A stretch of DNA of 39,944 nt, from positions 1-39,944 of the forward strand of contig NZ_MUBM01000235.1 of the NCBI RefSeq assembly GCF_002154505.1, written 5' to 3'. Of this stretch, positions 22,750 to 30,518 are shown in pieces. This stretch comes from Streptomyces carpinensis. GTDB lineage: Bacteria; Actinomycetota; Actinomycetes; Streptomycetales; Streptomycetaceae. Position numbers and translations under genes: made by a program. Below the pieces are notes generated by a model. It did no database searches, was not told where the DNA came from, and worked only from the letters and a program-made list of their open reading frames with translations. Numbering within the stretch: position 1 is the stretch's first letter; every line of letters starts with the position of its first letter.

Positions 22750-22787
22750 GAAGGGCGGCACCCTCCTCAGAGAGAGTGCCGCCCTTC
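22750..22787. terminator. terminator shared by the lipoprotein gene and phoRP
   Basis: The 12-bp stem GAAGGGCGGCAC / GTGCCGCCCTTC has a 14-base loop. It lies between convergent genes and can act in both directions. Confidence 0.75.
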
Positions 22788-22868
22788 GCCGTGGCGGCGG
22801 CCCGCGGAGCGCCGTGGCCGCGGCCCTGGAGCCGTACGCGGCCGCGGGCCATGGAGCCCGTACGCGGC

Positions 22869-23549
22869 TTACGGCTCGAACTTGTACCCGAGCCCCCGGA
22901 CCGTCACCAGGTAGCGCGGTGCCCCCGGGTCCGGCTCGATCTTGGCCCGCAGGCGCTTGACGTGGACGTCCAGCGTCTTGGTGTCGCCCACGTAGTCGGC
23001 GCCCCAGACGCGGTCGATGAGCTGCATGCGGGTCAGCACGCGGCCGGCGTTGCGCAGCAGCATCTCCAGGAGGTCGAACTCCTTCAGCGGCAGGTCGACC
23101 TTGGAGCCGGAGACGGTCACGACGTGCCGGTCGACGTCCATGCGGACGGGGCCGGCCTCCAGGGCGGCCGGGACGACCTCCTCCGGCTCGCCGCGCCGGC
23201 GCAGCACCGCGCGGATGCGGGCGACGAGCTCGCGGGAGGAGAAGGGCTTGGTGACGTAGTCGTCGGCCCCTATCTCCAGGCCGACGACCTTGTCGATCTC
23301 GCTGTCCTTGGCGGTCACCATGATCACGGGGACGTTGGAGCGGCCGCGCAGCTGACGGCACACCTCCGTACCGGGCAGCCCCGGCAGCATCAGGTCGAGA
23401 AGGACGAGGTCGGCGCCGTTGCGCTCGAACTCGTCGAGTCCGTCGGGCCCGGTGGCCGCGACGGCGACCTCGAAGCCCTCCTTGCGGAGCATGTAGGACA
23501 GTGCGTCTGAGAAGGACTCCTCGTCCTCGACGACGAGCACTCGGGTCAC
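22869..23549 (-). CDS. phoP: phosphate response regulator PhoP (OmpR/PhoB family)
   Basis: The product has 226 residues. GTG 23549 follows GGAGGTCCTTCC, and the protein then begins TRVLVVEDEESFSDAL. The receiver domain spans 1-120: acidic pocket E9-D10, phosphoacceptor D52 (LVLLDLMLPG), T79 and K101 (DDYVTKPF). The winged-helix DNA-binding domain spans about 130-226: KVDLPLKEFDLLEMLLRNAGRVLTRMQLIDRVWGADYVGDTKTLDVHVKRLRAKIE...VRGLGYKFEP. It activates phosphate-starvation genes through 11-bp PHO-box repeats and in Streptomyces also represses antibiotic and nitrogen genes. Its start overlaps the phoR stop (GTGA), so translation is coupled. Confidence 0.95.
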   Translation of the reverse strand: MTRVLVVEDEESFSDALSYMLRKEGFEVAVAATGPDGLDEFERNGADLVLLDLMLPGLPGTEVCRQLRGRSNVPVIMVTAKDSEIDKVVGLEIGADDYVTKPFSSRELVARIRAVLRRRGEPEEVVPAALEAGPVRMDVDRHVVTVSGSKVDLPLKEFDLLEMLLRNAGRVLTRMQLIDRVWGADYVGDTKTLDVHVKRLRAKIEPDPGAPRYLVTVRGLGYKFEP

Positions 23550-24817
23550 GGAAGGACCTCCGGGGCGGGAAGCGGTTCGTACGGTGATGACTCGGTGGGG
23601 GACTGCCCGGCCTCGTCGTCGAGGGCAGGGTCGGGGTGCTGCCGGGCGCGGTCGCGGGCCTCTCGGGCCGCTGCCGCCTCCGGAAGCCGCAGGGTGAAGG
23701 TGGAGCCCTGTCCCTCGGCGCTCCACACCGTGACCTCCCCGCCGTGCGAGGCGACCACGTGCTTGACAATCGCGAGACCCAGACCGGTGCCACCCGTGGC
23801 ACGTGAGCGGGCCGGGTCCACGCGGTAGAAGCGCTCGAAGATGCGCTCCTTGTCCTTGTCGGAGATGCCGATGCCCTGGTCGGTCACGGCGATCTCGATG
23901 AGGTCTCCGCCCGGCGCGGCGATCCGGCGCGCGGCGATGCCGACGCGGGTGCGGGCCGGGGAGTAGTTGACGGCGTTCTCGACGAGGTTGCCGAGCGCGG
24001 CGGCGAGCTGGCCGCGGTTGCCCCAGACCCGCAGGTCGGCAGTGCCTCCCGTGGCCATGGTGATCTGCTTGGTGCCGGCCTGGTGGCGGCAGCGGTCGAT
24101 GGCCTCGGCGACGAGCTCGTCGATGCGCACGGGCTCGGCGTCCTCCAGCGGGTCGTCGTTCTGCACCCGCGACAGGTCGATGAGCTCCTGCACCAGGTTG
24201 GTGAGCCGGGTCGCCTCGATCTGCATGCGTCCGGCGAAGCGCTGCACGGCCTCCGGGTCGTCGGAGGCGTCCATCACGGCCTCGGAGAGCAGGGAGAGCG
24301 CGCCGACGGGCGTCTTCAGCTCGTGGCTCACGTTGGCGACGAAGTCGCGCCGTACGGCCTCGATGCGGCGGGCCTCGGTCAGGTCCTCCACCAGCAGCAG
24401 GACCAGTCGCGAGCCCAGCGGCGCGACGCGCGCGGAGACGGCGAGGGCCTCGCCGCGGCCGGTGCCGCGCCGGGGCAGGTCCAGCTCGACCTGCCGTATC
24501 TCCCCGTCCCGCCGGGTGTCCCGGGCCATCTGGAGCATGGGCTCGACGGCGAGCTTGCCGCCGCGCACGAGCCCGAGGGCATAGGCGGCGGAGCTGGCCT
24601 TGACCACGGCATCGGCCTCGTCGAGGACGACGGCCGAGGAGCGCAGCACCGACAGCACGGTGTCCACGCCGGGTGGAAGCACCGGGTCGGTGTGCAGCGA
24701 GGTGCGCGTCGGACGCTTCTGCTCTCGCTCACTGAAGCGGAACGCCAGCATGGCGATGACACCGGTGAGTACTCCGGCGATCGCTGCCGCTGCGGCGACC
24801 GCCGCGTTCACGTCCAT
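23546..24817 (-). CDS. phoR: phosphate sensor histidine kinase PhoR
   Basis: The product has 423 residues from ATG 24817; the ribosome site is weak. One N-terminal transmembrane helix (8-26) is followed by a cytoplasmic PAS-like region (about 50-145: VDTVLSVLRSSAVVLDEADAVVKASSAAYALGL...). The dimerisation/phosphorylation box FVANVSHELKTPVGAL carries H165. The ATPase motifs are the N box LGNLVENAVNYSP, G1 DQGIGIS, F box ERFYRVD and G2 GGTGLGLAIVKHVVASH. The length matches SenX3/PhoR of actinobacteria. It phosphorylates PhoP in low phosphate; PhoU, encoded divergently, is expected to restrain it. A PHO-box array 74-106 bases upstream predicts autoregulation. Confidence 0.95.
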   Translation of the reverse strand: MDVNAAVAAAAAIAGVLTGVIAMLAFRFSEREQKRPTRTSLHTDPVLPPGVDTVLSVLRSSAVVLDEADAVVKASSAAYALGLVRGGKLAVEPMLQMARDTRRDGEIRQVELDLPRRGTGRGEALAVSARVAPLGSRLVLLLVEDLTEARRIEAVRRDFVANVSHELKTPVGALSLLSEAVMDASDDPEAVQRFAGRMQIEATRLTNLVQELIDLSRVQNDDPLEDAEPVRIDELVAEAIDRCRHQAGTKQITMATGGTADLRVWGNRGQLAAALGNLVENAVNYSPARTRVGIAARRIAAPGGDLIEIAVTDQGIGISDKDKERIFERFYRVDPARSRATGGTGLGLAIVKHVVASHGGEVTVWSAEGQGSTFTLRLPEAAAAREARDRARQHPDPALDDEAGQSPTESSPYEPLPAPEVLP

Positions 24818-24890
24818 GCGTCAAGGTTAGGCACGCGGTACGACGTGCCCACAGCCGTCAGGGTGCGACCTCGAACACTCGTCGCCCAGA

Positions 24891-24923
24891 GTTCACCTTG
24901 GGGCCAGTACCGGTTCATTTGGG
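24891..24923. promoter_or_regulatory. PHO box (three 11-bp direct-repeat units) between phoR and phoU
   Basis: Unit 1 is GTTCACCTTGG (24891-24901), unit 2 is degenerate GGCCAGTACCG, and unit 3 is GTTCATTTGGG (24913-24923), in exact 11-base phase. This matches the Streptomyces PhoP-binding direct-repeat unit GTTCAYYYRGG. A shared divergent operator for phoRP and phoU is well established in S. coelicolor. Confidence 0.85.
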
Positions 24924-24988
24924 GTGACGGAAACGGACGCGTAGGGACCGGACCGTGGGAGCGTGGGGGCAGCACCGCTGGTTGTCGG

Positions 24989-25037
24989 CCTGATTGCCAC
25001 CCCTGGTTGCCACCCTGATTGGCACCCTGGTTGTCAC
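24989..25037 (+). repeat. four 12-nt imperfect tandem repeats in the phoU leader
   Basis: Units CCTGATTGCCAC, CCTGGTTGCCAC, CCTGATTGGCAC and CCTGGTTGTCAC start at 24989, 25002, 25014 and 25026, about one turn of DNA apart. They end 43 bases before the phoU ATG, between the PHO box and the gene. Confidence 0.7.
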
Positions 25038-25080
25038 CCCCCTGCAGCCCCCGAACGAAGACGCACGAGAGGGAACCCTG

Positions 25081-25770
25081 ATGCGGGACGCGTACCACGA
25101 GGAACTGGACTCGATCGGCGACGGTCTGGTGGAGATGGCCCGGCTGGTCGGCTCGGCGATCGGACGCGCCACGACGGCCATCCTCGACTCCGATCTGAAG
25201 CTGGCCGAGAGCGTGATCGAGGCCGACCAGAAGGTCGACGAGCTCCAGCACGACCTGGAGGCCCGGGCCATCGCGCTGCTGGCCCGGCAGCAGCCCGTGG
25301 CGACGGATCTGAGGATCGTCGTGACGTCCCTGCGCATGTCCGCCGACCTGGAGCGCTCGGGCGACCTCGCCCAGCACGTGGCCAAGCTGGCCCGGCTCCG
25401 CTTCCCGGAGCGCGCGGTCCCGCAGGACCTGCACGCCACGATCCTGGAGATGGGCCAGCTCGCGCAGCGCCTCATGGCGAAGGCGGCCGAGGTGATCGTG
25501 ACCAAGGACGTCGACCTGGCCCTCCAGCTGGAGCAGGACGACGACGAGATGGACCAACTGCACCGCACCCTCTTCCAGCACCTGATCGACGACCGCTGGA
25601 AGCACGGCATCGAGACGGCCGTGGACGTCACCCTCCTCGGCCGCTACTACGAGCGCTACGCGGACCACGCGGTGGCGGTGGCCAAGCGAGTGGTCTACCT
25701 GGTCACGGGCGAACACGCCGACGACCTCCAGCCGGACATCCAGCCGGTCACGGGGGTGGAGGGCGCGTAG
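25081..25770 (+). CDS. phoU: phosphate signalling regulator PhoU
   Basis: The product has 229 residues from ATG 25081 (GAGAGGG upstream). It is an all-helical tandem of two three-helix bundles. The metal- and phosphate-linked motifs ARQQPVATDLRIVVTSLRMSADLERSGDLAQHVAKLA (repeat 1) and GRYYERYADHAVAVAKRVVYLVTGE (repeat 2) contain the conserved E/D-R-x-x-D/A-D/H pattern. It links the Pst transporter state to PhoR and lowers Pho signalling when phosphate is sufficient. It is divergent from phoR-phoP across the PHO box, so it is itself PhoP-regulated. Confidence 0.95.
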   Translation: MRDAYHEELDSIGDGLVEMARLVGSAIGRATTAILDSDLKLAESVIEADQKVDELQHDLEARAIALLARQQPVATDLRIVVTSLRMSADLERSGDLAQHVAKLARLRFPERAVPQDLHATILEMGQLAQRLMAKAAEVIVTKDVDLALQLEQDDDEMDQLHRTLFQHLIDDRWKHGIETAVDVTLLGRYYERYADHAVAVAKRVVYLVTGEHADDLQPDIQPVTGVEGA

Positions 25771-26852
25771 GCCTTCGAGGCACGGCCGCCGGGGACGGGC
25801 GCACGGGCAGCCGGGGACGGGGCCGGGCAGACCGGTCGCCGGGCGCGCGGGCGGGCCGGCGGCCAGGCCTGTAGGCACACACCGGTGATCGGCGCGGGAG
25901 CACGGCGACGGCCGGGCGCGCGGACGGGCCGACGGGCACGCCTGCGGCATGCCGGCAGCCCGGCGCGCAGGCACACCGGTGACCGGACGCGGGAGCACTA
26001 CGGCGGCCGGGCGCGCGGACGGACCGGCGGGCAGGTGCCCGGACAGACCGACGGCCAAGCCCGTAGGCACACCAGTGACCGGACACGCGAGCACGGCGAC
26101 GGCCGGGCGCGCGGACGGACCGACGGGCACGCCTGCGGCATGCCGGCAGCCCGGCGCGCAGGCACACCGGTGACCGGACGCGGGAGCACGGCGACGGCCG
26201 GGCACGCGGACGGACCGGCGGGCAGGTGCCCGGACAGACCGACGGCCAAGCCCGTAGGCACACCGGTGACCGGACACGCGAGCACGGCGACGGCCGGGCG
26301 CGCGGACGGACCGACGGGCACGCCCGAGGGGATGCCGGTAGCCCGGCGCGCAGGCACACCGGTGACCGGACGCGGGAGCACTACGGCGGCCGGGCGCGCG
26401 GGCACGGTGACGGCCAGGCGTGTGGACGGGCCAGCGGGCAGGTGCCCGGGCAGACCGGTCGCCGGGCGCATAGGCAGACAGGCGGCAGGACCGCGGGCAC
26501 AGCACACCGGTGACGGGGCACGCGACAGACCGGTCACCCGGCGCGTAGGCAGACAGGCGGCGGGACACGCGGGCAAGCCGATGGGTGAGCGGCTGGGCAG
26601 ACCGGCGGCAGGACACGCGGGCACAGGGCACGCACACCGGTGACCGGACACCCGGCGGAACCGGTCGCCGGCGCGCAGGCGGACCGGTGACCAGGCCCGC
26701 GGGGATGCCGGTGGCCAGGCGGGTGGCCAGGGCGGCGGTCGGGCGCGTGGCGGGCCGGAGCGCCGGAGCGCGGGTGAGCCACTGTGCGCCGTTGATGCGC
26801 CCAGCGGAGCGGGCATGCAATGGGAACAGGCACCAGCCTCTAGGAGGGACCC
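25771..26852. repeat. satellite-like tandem array, about 96-bp unit with two alternating unit types
   Basis: Each unit begins with ACACCGGTGACCGG or a close variant. Unit starts lie at 25879, 25973, 26069, 26164, 26260, 26356, 26504 and 26634, giving lengths of 94, 96, 95, 96, 96, 148 and 130. Units alternate between a form ending in CATGCCGGCAGCCCGGCGCGCAGGC and a form ending in GACGGCCAAGCCCGTAGGC, so the repeat of highest identity is a dimer of about 191 bp. Frames are open on both strands, but units of 94 and 95 bases shift frame between copies, so no single repeated peptide exists. I treat it as non-coding. It fills the whole gap from phoU to the Cys-rich gene, and degenerate flanks extend it. 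Confidence 0.8.
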
Positions 26853-27008
26853 ATGGCCGAATCCCCCAGCACCACGCCCGACCCCACGCAGGACCGCGAG
26901 ACCGAACAGCCCGTCGAGGCCAGGAGCCTCCCGCTCCTCGCCGCCTGCGGCTGCGGCTCGGGCTGCGGCTGCGGCTGCCAGTCGGGCGGCCCCTGCCAGT
27001 GCGGCTGA
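26853..27008 (+). CDS. Cys-rich 51-residue miniprotein, metallothionein-like
   Basis: ATG 26853 follows TAGGAGGGACCC, a near-ideal ribosome site. The first 31 residues are acidic and Ser/Pro/Thr-rich (MAESPSTTPDPTQDRETEQ...). The last 20 read CGCGSGCGCGCQSGGPCQCG, with seven cysteines in C-x-C pairs. That spacing suits a metal-thiolate cluster, as in bacterial metallothioneins. It is not homologous to BmtA, SmtA or MymT as far as I can see. Alternatives are a precursor of a modified Cys peptide or a cytoplasmic thiol buffer. No modifying enzyme lies nearby. It sits directly beyond the satellite array and is too short for routine gene calling. Confidence 0.7.
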   Translation: MAESPSTTPDPTQDRETEQPVEARSLPLLAACGCGSGCGCGCQSGGPCQCG

Positions 27009-27350
27009 CCGCACCGCCGCCCCGCCGCGGGCCGTTACCCACTTCGGGGTGACGGTCACGGGACGGGTGGGGTGGCGCGCCGTGGCGACCGAGGGCCCCG
27101 AGCCAAGGCCTTCAAGGAGACTCCGGCCCGCCACCCCGGCAAACCGCACATTCACCATCTAGATGGGCAATGCATCCAAGCGTCACGGAAATATGCGCAA
27201 TTGGTAACACGCTTCGTGTACCACCCGTGTTCTCCCACGGGACGGACAGGGTGTGAGGCGCGGCCAACCCGGCCGCGCCCCGCATCGCACACCACCCCAC
27301 ACGGCTCCGGCCGCGCGGGCGGGGTGTGCTCGCACCAGCAGGGAGAACCC
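27009..27350. other. intergenic region upstream of the lamin-tail protein
   Basis: No gene is seen. A GC hairpin lies at 27257-27279 (GGCGCGGCC / GGCCGCGCC, loop AACCC), either a weak terminator for the Cys-rich gene or a leader structure. An AT-richer patch (27150-27235) with GCAATTGGTAACACGCTTCGTG is the likeliest promoter location. Confidence 0.45.
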
Positions 27351-27899
27351 GTGTCCTTGTCCGTTTCCGTCTCTGTGACCGCCCGTCGCCTGACCGCAGC
27401 CGTCGCCACGGCGGGAGCACTGGTCGGGATGGCGACGCTGCCGGCGTCCGCGGCCGACCACACCTCGCGCTTTCACCGCGACGACGTGGTGATCAGCAGC
27501 GTGCACCTCGACCGCCAGGCCCGTGACTACCGCTCGAACCGGGCCCTGAACAACGAATGGGTGGAGATCACCAACAACACCCGTCACGACGTCAACCTGA
27601 GCGGCTGGACGCTGTCCGACGAGCACGGCCACACCTACAGGTTCCGTCACTACCGCCTCGACCGCCGCGCCACGGTCCGCGTCCACACCGGCTACGGCCG
27701 CGACACCCGTTGGGACCTCTACCAGGACCGCCGCAACCCGGTCTGGGACAGGAACGCCGACACGGCCACCCTGCGCAACGACCACGAACGCCTCGTCGAC
27801 GCCGTCTCGTGGCGCGACCGCCGCCACGGCGACCGCGACGACCACCGCGGCATGCCGCACCACGGCGACCGCCACGACCACCGCGGCGACCGCCACTGA
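27351..27899 (+). CDS. secreted lamin-tail-domain protein with His/Asp-rich tail
   Basis: The product has 182 residues. GTG 27351 follows GGGAGAACCC, and a signal peptide then starts at once (SLSVSVSVTARRLTAAVATAGALVGMATLPASAADH, cleavage near 36). Residues 45-155 form an LTD (lamin-tail) Ig-like domain: DVVISSVHLDRQARDYRSNRALNNEWVEITNNTRHDVNLSGWTLSDEHGHTYRFRHYRLDRRATVRVHTGYG...TATLRNDHERLVDAVSW. The final 25 residues repeat H-G-D-R and D-D-H-R-G units, a likely divalent-metal-binding tail. Secreted LTD proteins are common in Streptomyces and often linked to extracellular DNA, nucleases or adhesion. The role here is unknown. Confidence 0.85.
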   Translation: MSLSVSVSVTARRLTAAVATAGALVGMATLPASAADHTSRFHRDDVVISSVHLDRQARDYRSNRALNNEWVEITNNTRHDVNLSGWTLSDEHGHTYRFRHYRLDRRATVRVHTGYGRDTRWDLYQDRRNPVWDRNADTATLRNDHERLVDAVSWRDRRHGDRDDHRGMPHHGDRHDHRGDRH

Positions 27900-27935
27900 C
27901 ACACCCGTAGCAACCTTCCACGAGCGACGCACCCG

Positions 27936-27970
27936 GCCCCCTCTCCTGACCAGACATCGGGAGAGGGGGC
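27936..27970. terminator. terminator after the lamin-tail gene
   Basis: The 11-bp stem GCCCCCTCTCC / GGAGAGGGGGC has a 13-base loop, 36 bases beyond the stop. Confidence 0.8.
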
Positions 27971-28013
27971 TCTCACGTCGAATTGACGGGCGGCCGGCTG
28001 TCGCCGAGCTCCG

Positions 28014-28136
28014 TCAGCAGCTCAACAGCCACCGCGGCTCCGCAGAACGGCCGGCCGCCAGCTCCGTGAGCGCCTCACGCGCCAGCCGACGGACCTCAAG
28101 CCACCCCGCGTCGATCGCCAGCGCTTCGTACGTCAC
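28014..28136 (-). CDS. possible 40-residue protein or C-terminal gene fragment
   Basis: GTG 28136 has AGAAGG 7 bases upstream and opens VTYEALAIDAGWLEVRRLAREALTELAAGRSAEPRWLLSC, with strong Streptomyces third-position GC bias and helix-forming composition. The frame is also open further upstream, but that part looks non-coding. It may be a true small protein or the tail of a lost gene. I cannot assign a family. Confidence 0.35.
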   Translation of the reverse strand: MTYEALAIDAGWLEVRRLAREALTELAAGRSAEPRWLLSC

Positions 28137-28463
28137 CTGGAAGCCTTCTGCGGTCCGCTCATCGCGTCGGGAACCGCGTCCAGGCGCCAGAGCCGCGACA
28201 CCTGGGCGACATGCGTTTCCGCAGGTGAACACGGCTCTTGGCATGGGGCCGGCTGCGGACGCCGCCCTCTCCGGAACAACGAGGAGACCACCCATCCGGC
28301 CGGGGTGGTCGCTTCGTTCCAGGGCTTGTCCGACGGGTCGCGTCACCGACCCCGCACCCGACATCACTGTCACCCGAATGGCGCAACATGACGTGCCACC
28401 CACATGGATGAACATCAAGCTGACTAGTGCCCCAACCGAGGCAATCCGCGAAAGGGGAACCAA
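28137..28463. other. intergenic region, no gene seen
   Basis: This is the leader of the small secreted protein gene. AT-richer sequence near 28400-28435 (CATGGATGAACATCAAGCTGACTAGTG) could contain its promoter. No strong hairpins were seen. Confidence 0.4.
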
Positions 28464-28697
28464 ATGCGCATTCGACGAGCCCTCGCCGCCGGCATCGCCA
28501 CGGCAGCCCTCGCCGGACTCGGCCTCGCAGGCGCCGCCACCGCCACCGCCACCAGTCTCACCCCGAGGCAGGGCGGCGCAGCCCTCACCCCGGGTGAGTG
28601 CACGCAGGGCGGCGGAACGGTCGATTGGTCGAACCCGACCGTGCCCCGTACCGGGACCTGCAGGGGCGGTACGCACAACGGGCAGACGGTCGACTAA
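28464..28697 (+). CDS. very small secreted protein
   Basis: The product has 77 residues. ATG 28464 is preceded by AAAGGGG at 6-base spacing. The signal peptide is MRIRRALAAGIATAALAGLGLAGAATATA, with cleavage near 29. The mature peptide of about 48 residues (TSLTPRQGGAALTPGECTQGGGTVDWSNPTVPRTGTCRGGTHNGQTVD) contains two cysteines, spaced for one disulfide. It resembles no family that I know. Small single-disulfide exported peptides are frequent in Streptomyces. Confidence 0.72.
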   Translation: MRIRRALAAGIATAALAGLGLAGAATATATSLTPRQGGAALTPGECTQGGGTVDWSNPTVPRTGTCRGGTHNGQTVD

Positions 28698-28869
28698 CCC
28701 CACTAGGCGCCCCGCTAAACCTCACTAGGCGCCCCGCAGCCACGCGCTGCGGGACGCTCCCGCGCGAGCGTAGCCGGGAGAGTCGCAGGGACCGTGCCGA
28801 CCAGTCGGGCACGCTGGGTCCGAGTCGGCCCGGAAGCACGCGGCGGGGGGGAGCGCCCGAACGCCGTCG
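28698..28869. other. short gap with a 14-nt direct repeat
   Basis: ACTAGGCGCCCCGC occurs twice within 35 bases after the small gene (near 28703 and 28726). Then comes a hairpin-prone CCCCGCAGCC...GCTGCGGGA stretch that may be its terminator. Confidence 0.45.
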
Positions 28870-29290
28870 CGCGCGAGCACAGCGAGCAAGCTCGCGGAGG
28901 CGAGCGAGGTAGTCCTGAGCGGCGGGCTCGGCCGCGTATCGGTTCCTCATCGAAGGGACGGACTGGCGCTCGCCTTCGAGGGTGCGCTCGCCCAGACGAG
29001 CGCCTGTTCCAAGTCGCCCTCCCGCGCGGCAGTCACTCCCAGCGCTACCCGCGCCTCAGCGTTGCGCATGAGTGAGCGCTCCTGCCGTCGAAGTCCGTGC
29101 CCGCCCGAAGGACTTCTTCCGCGAACGTCCGGGCCCGGCGAGCTGTACAGCCACGCCCTGGAGTGGGGCCACGTCAGTCCCGCCTGAGCGCCGCGATGAC
29201 CCCGCGATAGTCGCCAGTGGTGAGCGCGAACCATGCGCGCATCTCGTGAGCCCGTCCGGCGATCTCTGCGTGGTCCGCTTCAGAAGCCAG
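28870..29290 (-). pseudogene. XRE-family TPR transcriptional regulator, degraded
   Basis: Minus-strand pieces in three frames give SEADHAEIAGRAHEMRAWFALTTGDYRGVIAAL (29285-29187), then ERSLMRNAEARVALGVTAAREGDLEQAL, then GERTLEGERQSVPS...YAAEPAAQDYLARLRELA. In order these match the C-terminal TPR half of the common Streptomyces XRE/TPR regulators. There is at least one frameshift near 28985 and an internal deletion near 29180 that fuses distant parts. The helix-turn-helix N-terminus is absent. It is clearly dead. Confidence 0.7.
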
Positions 29291-29549
29291 AGAGAGCGGC
29301 CCGACGCGTGGACTCAGCGGCATGACGGTCGCCCGTGTCGTACTCCACGTACCTCGGGCACTCCGATCCGGAGCTGACGCTGAAGGTGTAGGCGCACCTC
29401 ATGCCAAGCAGCCGGGAACGGGTCCGGAAGGCTTCGGGCAGACTTCCCGTCCGCAAGATCACACGGGCTGAGGTTCCAGAGAGGTCCCAGACCGTGAAAA
29501 TGCCTCCGACCCGAACCGGAAGCGCGAATCAGAGGCACGATCACGAAAG
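29291..29549. other. no gene seen between the regulator pseudogene and gpmA
   Basis: A minus frame (29280-29462) is open, reading MRCAYTFSVSSGSECPRYVEYDTGD, but it has no supported start or family. It may be another remnant. The gpmA terminator is not obvious. Confidence 0.4.
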
Positions 29550-30311
29550 CTACTTCTTCTTGCCCTGGTTCTTGACCGCCTCGATGGCGGCTGCGGCTGC
29601 CTCGGGGTCGAGGTAGGTGCCGCCGGGGTTGAGGGGGCGGAAGTCGGCGTCGAGCTCGTAGGAGAGCGGGATGCCTGTGGGGATGTTCAGGCCGGCGATG
29701 TCGGCGTCCGAGATCTGGTCGAGGTGCTTGACCAGGGCGCGGAGGCTGTTGCCGTGGGCCGCCACCAGGACCGTGCGGCCGGTCAGGAGGTCGGGGACGA
29801 TGGCGTCGAACCAGTACGGGAGCATCCGGTGGACGACGTCCTTCAGGCACTCCGTCTGCGGGCGCAGCTCGGGCGGGAGGGAGGCGTAGCGCGCGTCGGA
29901 GAACTGGGAGTACTCGGCGTCGCGGTCCAGCGGGGGCGGCGGGACGTCGTAGGAGCGACGCCACAGCATGAACTGCTCCTCGCCGAACTCCTCCAGGGTC
30001 TGCGCCTTGTCCTTGCCCTGCAGGGCGCCGTAGTGGCGTTCGTTCAGGCGCCAGGAGCGGTGGACCGGGATCCAGTGGCGGTCGGCGGCCTCCAGGGCGA
30101 GCTGGGCCGTGCGGATCGCGCGCTTCTGGACGGACGTGTGGACCACGTCGGGCAGCAGGCCGGCGTCCTTCAGCAGCTCACCGCCGCGGACCGCCTCCTT
30201 CTCGCCCTTCTCGTTGAGGTTGACGTCCACCCAGCCGGTGAACAGGTTCTTCGCGTTCCACTCGCTCTCGCCGTGGCGGAGGAGGATCAGCTTGTACGGT
30301 GCGTCGGCCAT
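29550..30311 (-). CDS. gpmA: 2,3-bisphosphoglycerate-dependent phosphoglycerate mutase
   Basis: The product has 253 residues. ATG 30311 (MADAPYKLILLRHGESEWN) fits the family start; a longer frame adds no homology. It interconverts 3- and 2-phosphoglycerate in glycolysis. The phosphohistidine H13 in LLRHGES is present, as are R12, NLFTGWVDVNLNEKG, the proton-donor glutamate in LNERHYGALQGKDKAQ and the second catalytic histidine in VLVAAHGNSLRAL. The length is normal. A TAGGCT hexamer (minus strand) lies about 8-14 bases before the ATG, implying a very short leader. It is divergent from the MFS gene. Confidence 0.96.
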   Translation of the reverse strand: MADAPYKLILLRHGESEWNAKNLFTGWVDVNLNEKGEKEAVRGGELLKDAGLLPDVVHTSVQKRAIRTAQLALEAADRHWIPVHRSWRLNERHYGALQGKDKAQTLEEFGEEQFMLWRRSYDVPPPPLDRDAEYSQFSDARYASLPPELRPQTECLKDVVHRMLPYWFDAIVPDLLTGRTVLVAAHGNSLRALVKHLDQISDADIAGLNIPTGIPLSYELDADFRPLNPGGTYLDPEAAAAAIEAVKNQGKKK

Positions 30312-30518
30312 GCCTCTGAGCCTAATCCACGCATTCGGCGCCCTGCCCTGGTGCCCGGCAGGCGGACAGGCGGCGGACGGACGGCGGGCAGGCACCCGGT
30401 CGGGCCCCGGTCCAGCGCCTCGACAGTTGACTGGTTCTGTTAATTGAGTGGCCCGGCGCGAACCCGCCCTCGTAAGTTGTGCTCACCGCTTCAGCCGCTT
30501 ACATCCGGGGGGTCCTCC

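Noticed and set aside
25885..26643. 252-residue repetitive protein in the satellite array
   Set aside because: Units of 94 and 95 bases change the reading frame, so residues are not repeated from unit to unit. There is no ribosome site, and long frames are open on both strands.
25879..26760. CRISPR array
   Set aside because: The whole ~96-bp unit is repeated, with no constant short repeat separating unique spacers, and no cas genes are nearby.
24808..27042. 744-residue minus-strand Pro/Arg protein across phoU and the array
   Set aside because: It overlaps all of phoU antisense and owes its openness to GC composition and repeats.
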